Below are positions 11,909 through 22,245 of a DNA stretch of 64,000 nt, piece by piece (the stretch's first letter is position 1; every line of letters begins with the position of its first letter). The DNA lies in contig CM031866.1 of the NCBI GenBank assembly GCA_018697195.1, forward strand, positions 4,165,418-4,229,417. Reading direction: 5' to 3'. A program made the position numbers and the translations under genes. Source of the stretch: Certhia americana (lineage: Eukaryota > Chordata > Aves > Passeriformes > Certhiidae). The notes below the pieces were generated by a model. The model was given only the letters and a program-made list of their open reading frames with translations, did not search any database and was not told where the DNA came from.

Positions 11909-12869
11909 TGCCTTGCCTGTGGTGACCACATCACTTTTGTACCTCTAAATCTCTCAAGAGGGAATTGGTTGCCATCTATCCCATGTGGTTTATTTGCTCT
12001 CTTTCAATCCCACATTCCCTCAGTCTGAGGAGTTTAGGAGAAATGCTGGTGGTTTGGTGGAAGCATATTGCAAGTCTTTGGAGACACAAGTAATTCAAAA
12101 CCAATCAATGCATCTATAAATCCTTGTAAAACTCAGATCCTGAATACCTGGTTACTCTTTCATTATGCGCTGACCCAACAAATGAGGCCGGGGTATTCCT
12201 AAGACACTCTTCATTTTTCACTGTGTGCTGTGCTCTGTGTTATTTCTCCATGGCATGCATAAAGGAAAAAAATGTGTCGTGTAAACATTGATCTACTTAT
12301 TATTCTGCTTGTTTGGATAGCCTTAAAAATGGACATTTATCTACAGTTTAGGTGTCTCAAAAACAGACTGGGTACCCAGACATAACACGAACGTGGTCGT
12401 GCAGTGACCATCTGTGATGACTGTTTTCAAACCTCTCCTTTACCCATATCCTAAACCAGATTTTTACCTCCTCCAGGAGCCTGCAGTTTAAACTCCTTTG
12501 GGAGCACAGATTTCTGCAGAGTCCATCATGAAAAGCTACCTTTCTTAGGTGCCAACAGTTGAGGCCAACTGTTTTGCTTTTTCAAGGCTGCAAGTAGTAA
12601 ACTGTAAGGACTTCAGGCAACATATATGTAATGACTGACAGCCGAAATATAGAGACATAAAGAAATGGGTGTCAGGGCTAATGCAGTTCTGCACATCTCC
12701 ATCACACATTTCAGACATGGGCATTTTTCTTTTTCAGCCTCTGTGTTTTAAAACAAACCAGATTGGGGCCATTGCTGCCTGTAGATTATGGCCCTCGAAG
12801 TGATAAACATGCTGTTCCATTGCTATTTGCCCCATGAGATAAACATTTCTGATGGATTTTTCTGACAAA
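11909..12869. other. Noncoding spacer
   Basis: Unique AT-rich sequence with no repeat, RNA or gene recognised. It begins directly after the hexamer tract and shows no CR1 sequence on this side, so the CR1 fragment to the left ends inside the tract. Confidence 0.55.
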
Positions 12870-13100
12870 ACTGAGAAACCTAATAATCGCAACGTCAGAA
12901 AAAAAGTGAAAACTGATTCAGTTTGATCCCCGAAGGACAGGAGAGAGAAAACAGCAATAGGAGATAGAGTTCTGTAGGACTGGACTTGTCAAAGCTCTTT
13001 TAGACGGCTTTGAATAAGCACATCCGCTTGGTGTTATAAATAAAGGTTTCAGACAGCAATTTGCATGGATTAGGATTGTTAACATTTATCAATTGCTGGG
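12870..13100. promoter_or_regulatory. Candidate enhancer-like block with POU octamer
   Basis: Contains a perfect POU octamer ATTTGCAT at 13059-13066, directly followed by the bicoid/OTX-type homeodomain site GGATTA at 13067-13072. An AT-rich TTATAAATAAA stretch precedes them, and retained CpGs lie near 12889, 12931, 13004 and 13025. No repeat signature was seen. Directly abutting POU and K50-homeodomain sites occur in known enhancers. Activity and conservation are inferred only. Confidence 0.35.
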
Positions 13101-14061
13101 TTTTAAAGAACTCCCAAATTCTTGATAGGAGTAACTCTTTGTAGTGAAAGATTCATGGGAATCTTGAATGGTGGGAGTGAAAAAAAATCCGATGAATTTC
13201 AAGCTACAGATGAGAGAAAGCAAAGCCATCCAGATCTAAACTGAGATACCATTAGTGGTTCCCATAAATCAAATCATGTTTATAGCAGGGATACAGTTGA
13301 ATTACCATCTGGACTTTTTAACCTCAACATTTATTTCTGAACCCTCCTCCAATATTGAAAGTAAACTTAACCCTTCTTTTCATCTTCAGGACTTTGACCT
13401 GGTGCCAGTTCTTATTTTGAAGGAATGATCTGATTTTTGATGGGGACAGAATGTCACACGTGGCATGAGGTTGGAAGGACTGGGAGTTTCTTACAGAAGA
13501 CAAAGTCGTAAAAGAAATGAAATACACTCAGTCTTAAATGAGATCAGCCGAATAGAGGGTCAGTGGGAATGAAGTCAGGGGGAGGAAAAGAAAGGAGGGT
13601 TCATTTTAATTCAGGTAAAGGACACAGATGGGGTCCAAGGACAGTGTAGCAAAACATGTAACAGTCAAAAGGAACTTCTGTTCTCTCAGGATATGTGGGT
13701 TTACTGGGAGGTAGATGGGTGCTGAAGAGCTGGATCCTGTTTTCATTGGTGTTAATAACAAAACTGTCATTGCCTTTAATAGAACATCCACCTACTTGTT
13801 TGGAAGTGAGAACTTTAACCCTTTACTGACAAAACAAATCAAGCTCATATCAAGCAAGTTTTAAAGTTTCAGGCGAAAAAATATCAAGTTATCTGGTCCC
13901 AGGGGTTTTTTTTGTGTGTGTGTTAGGGTTTTTTCTGCCTTTTTTTTTGCTTTTTTTCTCCCCCTTCCTTTCAGTCTACCTCTGAACTTCCTGATTCAGT
14001 CAAGGAGCTGCCAAAGTAGTTAGTAAAGGACATTGTTGTGCTATTTCCAGCTCAGGAAGTT
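13101..14061. other. Noncoding spacer
   Basis: AT-rich unique sequence with short T-rich patches near 13900-13960. Frames here reach only 67 codons. No gene or transposon was recognised. Confidence 0.55.
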
Positions 14062-14065
14062 GTAG

Positions 14066-14260
14066 ACAGGTGGGGGTCAGTCTTTTTTCCCAGGTAAAAA
14101 GTGACAGGACAAAAGGAAACAGCCTCAAAGTGCACCAGGGGAGGTTTAGATTGGATATTAGGAGAACTTTCTTCACTGAAAGGGCAGCCAAGCATTGGAA
14201 CAGGCTTTCCAGGGAAGTGGTGGACTCACCATTCCTGGAAGTACTCAAAAAATGCGTAGA
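14066..14260 (+). mobile_element. CR1 LINE fragment including the end of its second ORF
   Basis: Nucleotide sequence matches the CR1 segment that precedes the 3' UTR. The frame starting at 14070 still reads as the C-terminal tail of the CR1 reverse-transcriptase polyprotein: a GRFRLDIRRTFFTERA-like stretch (residues about 25-40), then HWNRLSREVVDSP and FLEVLKK. The copy lacks the reverse-transcriptase and endonuclease domains, so it is a dead fragment. It also lacks the usual CR1 3' end downstream, which suggests a deletion after insertion. Confidence 0.85.
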
Positions 14261-15100
14261 ACTGAGTTCTTCCAGTAACAGGTAACAGTGATTTCTATAA
14301 GGTCAGCATGAGTGAAACTTCACTGCATGTACATAGGGCTGTGAGCTAAACATTTGTACACCAATTTGTCCAAAAAGGTGACTTCAGGGCCTTTGGATGG
14401 CTGAAAGGGTGAGATTCAAGTAGGGAAACTCGTCCTGGGGATATGTCACCTGGCTGGGTAAGTCCTCTGCTGTCCTAGCCTTGCATATCAATCACGATTC
14501 TCTTCTTTGAGGGCAGTTTCCCTGAGGAAAATAAATGTCTTCCCACCTCCTCTCCAAAGCTGTTTTTGTAAATGTCTTTGGTGTCATATGTTTCAAAGTG
14601 AGCTGAACTTTTTTTATTCAGTCCTTGTTAGACACAACCTCATATTTCACACCCTGGCTGGTGCCAGGATCCTCTTGGTCTATTGGCGACATTACTGCCA
14701 TTTCCTATCTCTCTCCTTCCTGAATTTACCTAACCCAGAGCTCTGGCCTTTTGTTGAAATGATTTTCTGCCTTCCGGCCCTGCATGCCGTGTGTCAGATT
14801 ATGTGCAAAAGGTCTCAACCCACTTCCCCTGGGTTTAGACACAGGATGAGGAAATGAAGAGGAGTGAAGTTACTGATTTCGTTTTGGAGGTCAGGGAGGG
14901 TCTTCTCGGGGTAGAATTGGAGTCTGAAGAGCAAATGCTGCCATTTGTTATCCATATTTTTTCAAACAAACAAGAAACCCCAACAATTATTCATGCTGCT
15001 GAGTCGGAAATACTTCTCAAAACAGCTGACAAAAAAGAACAGGAGGACAATAGGTGGATGGTGAGATTATATATATACACATATATATAGCCCAGACACA
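14261..15100. other. Noncoding spacer
   Basis: No recognised gene or repeat apart from a short TATATA-rich run at about 15066-15090. The 116-codon frame at 14507-14857 is cysteine- and phenylalanine-rich with no domain pattern and is taken as chance. Confidence 0.55.
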
Positions 15101-15900
15101 GACATCCAGTTTTGCTGGAAACAGTCTGAAGACATGAGGAACAGTCTGACAATCATCTCTGGACTGCCCAAGTGGGCAGGCTGCCTTGTCTGCTCAGTAA
15201 TTCTCTGATAGCATTGCGCAGTCTAATTATGTGTTAACCCACACTGGAAACCTGTAACATCACAGGGGTGGCTGAAATCGTGCCAGGAGAATGTTTTCCA
15301 GTGCTGGGGAATTCCAAAATTTGCCCTCTACAGGAGTACACAGACTCCAAGCCAGCAGCCTGAGGCCATGCTGAAAAAAACAGAAGAAAACAGCAGTGCC
15401 AGCCTTGTCCTCCTGTGCTGGGGAGAGGATGTCCCCTCATGTGTGTTGCTGGGACAGGACCTGAGTGGCCTCCTCTGAGTGGAGCTGGGTGCTGCTCAGA
15501 GCTGCTAAGGGCAGCCAGACCATGCCAAGGAGGAAGGGCCACAGCACAGGCTGCAACGAGACACACTAGCATCTCCCCCTCCTGATGGCCAGGGTAGCAG
15601 ATTTTGGCCTCCTGGGAGAGCTGCAGACTGAGCATATCCTCCTGTCTGCCTCCCTGACTGGCAGTGTCACGCTGTGCCCCTTGCACAGATCTGGTGGCAG
15701 TCCAGGGGCATCCATCCCAACCTGCATGCTCCAAACCTGCTGGTTTCCTCACAGATCTGTACAACAGCACTGGAGGGGGAGGAAAAACAAACAAAGAAGC
15801 AAACAGACGGAAAGGCAGAAATCCAAAAGCACTTCCTCTCCCTCCGCAGGTTGCTGGTGGTACCTAGAGCTCTGGCTGGTTTATGTATGCATTCAGAGTA
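15100..15900. other. GC-richer noncoding block with spurious long frames
   Basis: Holds the longest open frame of the window (minus, 15234-15794, 186 codons) and overlapping plus-strand frames at 15585-15944, 15664-15867 and 15674-15901. Several frames open on both strands reflect few stop codons in a GC-richer stretch. The minus peptide is rich in Gly, Pro, Ser, His and Cys and shows no domain, signal peptide or conserved motif. No flanking splice sites were convincing. It could be part of an unannotated lncRNA, but nothing shows it. Confidence 0.5.
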
Positions 15901-16284
15901 AGTTCTCTGAGGAGTATCCTGCAGTCATTTCTCAGCGAGTGTGAACAAACTCATTAACAGCTCCTTTACTGGAATGATAAGTTGTTTCTTAATGAAGGGA
16001 AAAATAAATACCCTTGCTAACCCAGGCTCCATCACTAGAAGTCACACATCATTCTTAAAGACTCCTTATTTTCCACCAGAGACATTTGTGTACAGCCCTT
16101 AAACAAAATGAAAGAGCTTGTTTGTCTTTCTTAGACGCTCTTTTAGATGCTCAGATTGCACAGCACTTCTTAGATGCTTTCCAGAGTTTTATCCCAGATG
16201 TGAGCACCTTGTGCTCAACTAAACAAAAAATAATGATATCAAACACCACCAATTTTAAGAAGGCCAGGTTTGTAACACTTAAAA
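15901..16284. other. Noncoding spacer
   Basis: AT-rich unique sequence before the MIR-like element; nothing recognised. Confidence 0.55.
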
Positions 16285-16515
16285 CGGGACCAGGCCCAAG
16301 AGATTTGGGATCTATTCCAAGCTCTGCCATTGACCTGCTATGTAGTTTTACTTGTAAGGAACTCACTTAAGCTCATTGTGTTTCAATGTGCCCATTTGTG
16401 AAATGGAGATAATAATGCCAAGCTCACAAGGGGGCTGTAAAGGTTAATTAAATAGAGTTTTTAGGTGATTTCCCTTCTTTGGATGAAAATCGTGACAGAT
16501 GTATTGTTTATTAAT
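16285..16515 (+). mobile_element. Ancient MIR-like (CORE-SINE) relic, best copy
   Basis: Follows the MIR/CORE-SINE order. It has GGGATCTATTCCAAGCTCTG, then CCATTGACCTGCTATGTAG, then the stretch matching 'cctcagtttccccatctgtaaaatggggataataat' (here GTTTCAATGTGCCCATTTG and GAAATGGAGATAATAATG). A CACAAGGGGGCTGTAAAGGTTAAT segment and a tail near TTTGGATGAAA follow. MIR-type SINEs were active before or early in amniote history and are rare and heavily decayed in birds. The tRNA-derived head is lost or unrecognisable. Confidence 0.75.
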
Positions 16516-18441
16516 GAAATTTGTACAAAAATTGCAACTGAATTTTTGCAGTGAAAAAATACATGGTAATTTTGTTTACGTGTGTGAAAAATGTCAATGT
16601 AGCATTTTTATAAATGATCTTTTTTTTCTTTTTTTTTTTTTCTTTTTTCCAAGCTATATTGATACTGTTTGAGCTTCAAAAATCTGGGAATGTTTTGCAA
16701 ATTTTTTTTGGTCCATTTTGGCAATTAACTACATGATGATGCCTGTACTAGCAACTAGAACAGCTAGGGATCACCATGGGAAGGATTGTGAAAACAAACA
16801 GGCAAATAAAAAAACCCCACAGCATTTAAATAATATTTTGGATGCTCACGTGCTTCATGGTATAAAAATGCAATGGAATTCATGTCATAAGACAAGTTAA
16901 TACCTTTGTAAGATTTGATACTAGCTGTTTTCAAATGTAGAAGTTTGTTTTCTCTTTCATCCAGACTAACATTTGTGATTCCATGTTTAGAAATTGCATA
17001 AAGTTCTAGAAAGGGAAATTATGATATACCTAGGAAGAGAATAATAATAATAATAAACCCTATGTTTCTTACCCTTTCCGTTTTCAGTGTTCACTTCAAC
17101 TGGAACTGAATCAGCAATCAAGTAGTTTGACTGCATGATTTGATGCAGATCAGTCTCTGCAGGAGTGGATGGGATATGCTCTGCCCTCCTACCCCTCATG
17201 TGTGGACGTGGGAACCCCTCTTAAGCCTGGCTACAACACATAGTCACATCTTTTCAGACACTAAACCATCTCCTGTCCCTCATGCAAGTCACTTGGTGAG
17301 AATTTTTACTTTCATCTCAGTGGAAGGAACACGGTGGATTATTGTTATTTTTGCTACCCTTGGAGCCTTTGAGGGTTGCATCACCCTCATGGAGGGACAC
17401 CTCAAGAAACCTCAAGACAACAAGATGAGAAATGTTAAGACCAACTTCTGTGAAACTTGCTTGCATTGAAGCTTGAGTTTGGGCTGAAGATTTAAATGTT
17501 TTCCCTCTCTCATTGAACAAGGTGACCTATCCCATAACCAGAGAAATTCCAAATGAATAAGAGCTATTAAGTTATCTTGTCCACCTGCCCGCTTTGGCAC
17601 AAGATTGAGAGGGTGACAGGGGTTCTGGTAGTGGGCTGTGCACAACCCATGACAGAGGCTGCACACAAATATGAATCATGTTGTGCTTAAAAGGCCCAAA
17701 TGAGTTTATTTTTGGCTCCTTACCCTTCCTTTCAGCTAGTGGAACTTACACTAGTTGACAATAGAGAGATTGAATCAATCCCTGGAAACAATAGATTTAA
17801 CCCTGTGAACTCCATTGCTCCACTGCAAATGCTTCTCATGCCATTTTTGCTATTGAGATATTCTCCCAGGATGCTGTTTTTAAATAAAACAAAACCTACC
17901 CACTGTGTGACTCTAACATCAGTTTGTGGTTTCCCTCGTTCAAACTTCTGGGATGGCTGAGAGAGCCTCAGATGTGAAATCAGCTCACTGCAGAATGGAG
18001 GGCTCTGTAACTGGAAAAGAAAACCTGCAAATAACAAAGAAAAATCAGTGGTTTTGATAGCATCAAGGGAAATGGCATCTTAATTTTTTGTTACTATGTG
18101 AAGACTCCTTCTCACCCTCCTCCACCTATTTCCAGACACTCTGTGTGTGAATACATGGAGATATTCCATTTGCCCATTAGATGTTGCTGGATCAGGATTT
18201 CACATACGATTTCTGAGCATTCATCTTTTATCCCTTGTCCTTTAAATGATGCAGAATTCAAATTTTCACACTGAACATTGTCTTCCTCTCTGTGCTTGAA
18301 TGGCTCTTCTGGTGCTTAAGTTGTGCCAGTGACACTCAAGGACTTCAGCTGAGTGCTCAGCTGATCATCTTGGGAGAGAAAAAATGAAGAAAACTCACAA
18401 CCAACAAGTCTGGTGCACTTTATTGAGCTGATAGAAAAGAT
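16516..18441. other. AT-rich noncoding spacer
   Basis: Contains a T-rich patch at about 16619-16650 and a TAA trinucleotide run at about 17038-17057. The frames at 17140-17469, 17317-17520, 17412-17666 and 17732-18037 overlap in different phases and strands and match nothing known. Confidence 0.55.
17038..17057 (+). repeat. (TAA)n microsatellite
   Basis: Six uninterrupted ATA/TAA trinucleotide copies. Confidence 0.85.
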
Positions 18442-18625
18442 TCATAGAATGGTTTGAGTCAGAAAAGGCCTCAAGGATCATTTAGCTCCAACCCCCTGCC
18501 ATGGGCAGGGACATCTTCCACTAGACCAGATTGCTCAATGCTCCTTCCAACCTGACCTTGAACACTGCCAGGGTTGGGGATTTACAACCTCTCTGTGCCA
18601 GAGCCTCACCACCTTCACAGTAAAG
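18442..18625 (-). mobile_element. CR1 LINE 3'-end fragment (longest)
   Basis: A clear CR1 3' end read in reverse. It starts TCATAGAATGGTTTGAG, runs through GCTCCAACCCCCTGCCATGG and the GCAGGGACATCTTCCACTAG segment, then TGACCTTGAACACTGCCAGG, and ends near CTCACCACCTTCACAGTAAAG. It is 184 bp long, 5'-truncated and moderately diverged. Noncoding. Confidence 0.95.
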
Positions 18626-21600
18626 TTATGGAGAGTCACATGGATTTATGCCTTTTGCACAGGTGAGGACAAAATTCTGGCTGCCTTTCACATATGCCAG
18701 GGCATGTTGGTGCATGTTGATGTGCATTACTGTATACACCTTCTGTGCTTCTAAAATGAAGTTTACAGAGTTGCTGACATGATTTGCTCTGAGTCGAGAT
18801 TCTCAGAGCGTCAGCTGGGAGAGCATTTTCCTCTGGAAATGAAACAGTACAAAATAAATGCATTTGGTCATTTCACTAAATTCTGGGATGTAAAGCAGGT
18901 TTCCCCAGCAAGAACGAGAAGAAGCTGTGCTCACTGGCAGCAAAGACTGAAAGAAAGTGGCAATCAGTCTTAGTGCAGTTTGAGCATGGTGCTTATTAAT
19001 CTGAATTTACATTTCTTCTATGGAAACAGGAGGTTTCTAAAGTGACCTGAATTACTGTGAGCTGACAGTTGCTGTGCTTACAGACCTTCCACACACTGCG
19101 TACAGGGAAAGAGTTTCCTTCCCAGTCTTTGACATTCTCTGTTCAGAAGATTTTTTATTTTAACCCCAGTCCTAATTGCCCTTCAGTATCAAAATTAATT
19201 GTGTTTTCTGCTAAAAGGCCAGTGCAGTTTAAGGTTACTCCAGGGTCCCAGCAGCCGATGCATCTTCTGTAAATGGCTTGATTGCCGTCTGTGGAGAGGA
19301 GTGCTGGGAGAGATTTGCTTGACCGAGGCTATACATTACAGTCCAATTAGTGTGAAGATCACTACATGAGTCTTTAACTTTATCTAGGAACTGTCGGAAT
19401 CTCTAATGCTGAGAGCAGGGAGAGGAAGAAGGATGCAGAGCCCACCTGGGCAGCCACACGGAGACCACGTCTCCTCCTGGCTGCCCTCTCACTGTTTTGC
19501 AGGCAGCAGAGGGAGCAGTTGGAGGATGGAAACACTCGGTGAGCTGCACTTCTCATCCTACAGGTACTTTTATCCCTTTTTCCTCCCTTTATTTCTTTGC
19601 TGCTTTACTGATATATTAGTGTATGGTTTTGATTTTGATTCCTTTTTTTTTTTTTTTTTTTTTCCTTGAGACAGCTCATCTGAGGTCTGGATTCATTTAA
19701 TGTAACCTGAGGCATTGGGCTGAAGTGGATGGGAATCTGCTAGCCCTGGGTCCTCTGGGCTGACAGAGAAAGAACAACACATCCAGATATTAAATTAAAT
19801 TCCCACAATGATCTTTAGAGAGGGTTTTCTCCCTGGCACTGTCCCTCTGTCCTACAGCCAAACTCAGGTCTCAGAACTCAGGTGTTTCATTTAAGTATTC
19901 AAAAGTGAGCAAGAGGTTAGACTTTTCACTGCTGTGTGCAAGAACTCAGGAGCTCCTGTTCAGCTCAGGGTGAAGCCAAGCAAAAACATAATTCAGTAGC
20001 AGCAAAGCCCAATTCTAACATTAAATGTTCTTTGCAGACCACAGAGTAAATCTAGAAAAATCTAGAAAGCAGACAGTACTAGTTAACTCCTGTGAGCTGA
20101 AATTACTCCTGTTTGGATCTGCAAGGATGAGTGGAGATTAAAAAAATAAAATAATAACTATGAATGGTCAACAACTGAAACCATCTCAGTGTGGTTTTGA
20201 AGGGAAAGGGGCCTTACATCCACATTAACCACACACTGTGCAAATACTGGCACACAAATGTGCTGAAAAATGGGTCCAAAATATTCTTATCCCTACGATT
20301 TTGTTCATACAAGTTCAGTCTGCAACTTAGATAATCTCAACCTATATGTTGTGCATGATTGTTACCAAAAAAACTTAATGAAACACCAGGTTTTGACTTA
20401 CCAGATGCATACGGATCATCTGGAATTAATTTTTGGTTGGTCTGTGCCTCAAGTCATCAGGCTTCTTGTTTGCATATCTAGGCCTCATGTCTTCCAAAAT
20501 ATCTTCTAAAAGTGGCTGGAACAACCAGTATTAAACAAGACTATTAAGGAATGTTGTAAAAGTTTGAAAGCTAATGAAAAGAAGAATGCCAAGTCCCTGA
20601 CATTTTTCACATCTCCACCCTTTATTTTTCAGCTAGCTTTAAAGCTTAATGTCTTATTTTCTGAGTCAGTCTCCAAACCAGGGAATGAAGAGGCAGCTGC
20701 AAAAGTGGGAAAAACATGGGGAAAAAAAGTTGTTATTTGACACCATCTCACAGAAGTTCCAGAACAGTGAACTTTCTGTAACAGCTCCACTTCTCATTAC
20801 AATCTCATTTGACACTGGAGCAATTATGACTAAAACAACAACACCAAAAAAAATGTCTACATGAGTATTTCAGCATTTGGGGGATTACAGAGCACCACAA
20901 TATGTTAGACAGCGCACGCCCTCTTTAGTTTCTTTTTGTGCTGTGCTAAAGATATTAGTGTTAGTGACATGGTGATGGCATCCAGAAAACTGGATCTCTG
21001 CTCCTCTCATTTCTGTGCACGGCAGAAACAGTTGTCTTCTCCTCCAGTATCTGGGACACAGCCATAGACCTCAGCCCTTGTCCTGCTTTACCTGCTGGAT
21101 TCACATACTTAGGATTCCACTCACCACCAGCTTTCCTACACGGTTCACAACAGATCTTGTATCAGTGTGCAGTGGTGTGTTTGCACAACTCAGAGATAAG
21201 GGAGTCTCTCTCTCTCAGAAGCATTTTAGATTAAATAAAGCTGGTAATGGGATGAGAGCTGAGTCTCTCATCCACTGCTCTAAAGGTTCTTTAAAATGAC
21301 ACTGGATTGAGACTCCAACTGGCTCTAGCAGAGTAGCCATACTGAACAGCAGTTTTTCCCTGTGGTCAACAAAGATGTGGGTTGCTCAAGGTAGAAGCAA
21401 ATAACATTTACCTTATTAGAATCTATGAATTTAAACATTTAAGAAGAAATAATTTTCATAGCATAATTATATAACAGGGTTTCTCACCACAAAATACTAT
21501 GGGATGAATTAAAGGGGAAAAAAAAATACTTGTGCGAGGGATGATAATGAGGTGGATATCTCACTTTTCAGATACATGCAAACTGTGACTAAATTCTGTG

Positions 21601-22125
21601 GTATTTAAATTAAAAGCAGGTAATTCCTGCTATTTGGATTTCCCATCCTTTAGCCTCTTTACAGCTGTAAAAAGAAAATTAACTGCTATTAAAGACAGCA
21701 AAGAAACTCTTTTTCACAGCAATATAAGATATTATTTTTAAGGGCCAAGGTTAGCAGGAATGTAAGGCTGTTAAAAAAAAAAAAAATCCCTTCTTGTAAG
21801 GACCTTTCAGAGCTGACCACAAGTGGATTTCTTGCTCATTTTTGGAAAATCCTGAACCAGCTAGTCTCTGATACAGGACACTGAAAATCAAGGCCTTTAG
21901 TGTGATCTCATACATATGTCATAAGAACACAAAAAATAATTAAAAATTGATCTAATTTAATTCTTATTTGTGTCTGCAGCATTCCCAACCTCTCTGCCTT
22001 ACCAGGGAGGTTGTAAGGCTTGCAAGGAATACAAAGGAAAATTCTACATGTCAGAAAGTTATGAAACAAAGGCGAAGTGGAAATATAAAGTCAAAATGAA
22101 ACCCTCCATCTTTCTGTCAAACTGA
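18626..22125. other. AT-rich noncoding spacer
   Basis: Nothing recognised except a 21-base T-run at 19643-19663 and an A-run near 21772-21786. Open frames reach at most 94 codons and show no domain pattern. Confidence 0.55.
19643..19663 (+). repeat. Poly-T tract (21 T)
   Basis: A plain homopolymer run without an adjoining retroposon body. Confidence 0.92.
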
Positions 22126-22245
22126 AACAATAAATAATAATGGCATCTTGCATTTATATGGTGGTTTTCATCCAGAAAGCCTGGAAAGCTCTTTGGAAAC
22201 TTTACAAACTACTGTGGAGGAATAGGAATGATTTCATACAGTGAC
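22126..22245 (-). mobile_element. MIR-like / CORE-SINE relic, 3' part
   Basis: Reads in reverse as the 3' end of a MIR-like SINE: an AATAAATAATAATGG tail at the left, then GCATTTATATGGTGG, TTTCATCC and CTCTTTGGAAACTTTACAAAC. The last corresponds to the widespread 'aaagcgctttacaaac' segment. Further right GACCTATTGAAGGCTCCC may be the decayed 'tgacttgcccaaggtcaca' part. Strongly diverged, so family assignment is tentative; an L2/L3-type LINE tail is an alternative. Confidence 0.5.

Noticed and set aside
11624..11948. Pro-Phe, Lys-Gly and Arg-Glu repeat proteins
   Set aside because: They are translations of the CCCTTT hexamer tract and cross 10 unknown bases.
15234..15794. Longest open frame (186 codons, minus strand)
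   Set aside because: No domain, signal peptide or family resemblance; overlaps open frames on the plus strand in a GC-richer patch where stops are scarce; no convincing splice sites around it.
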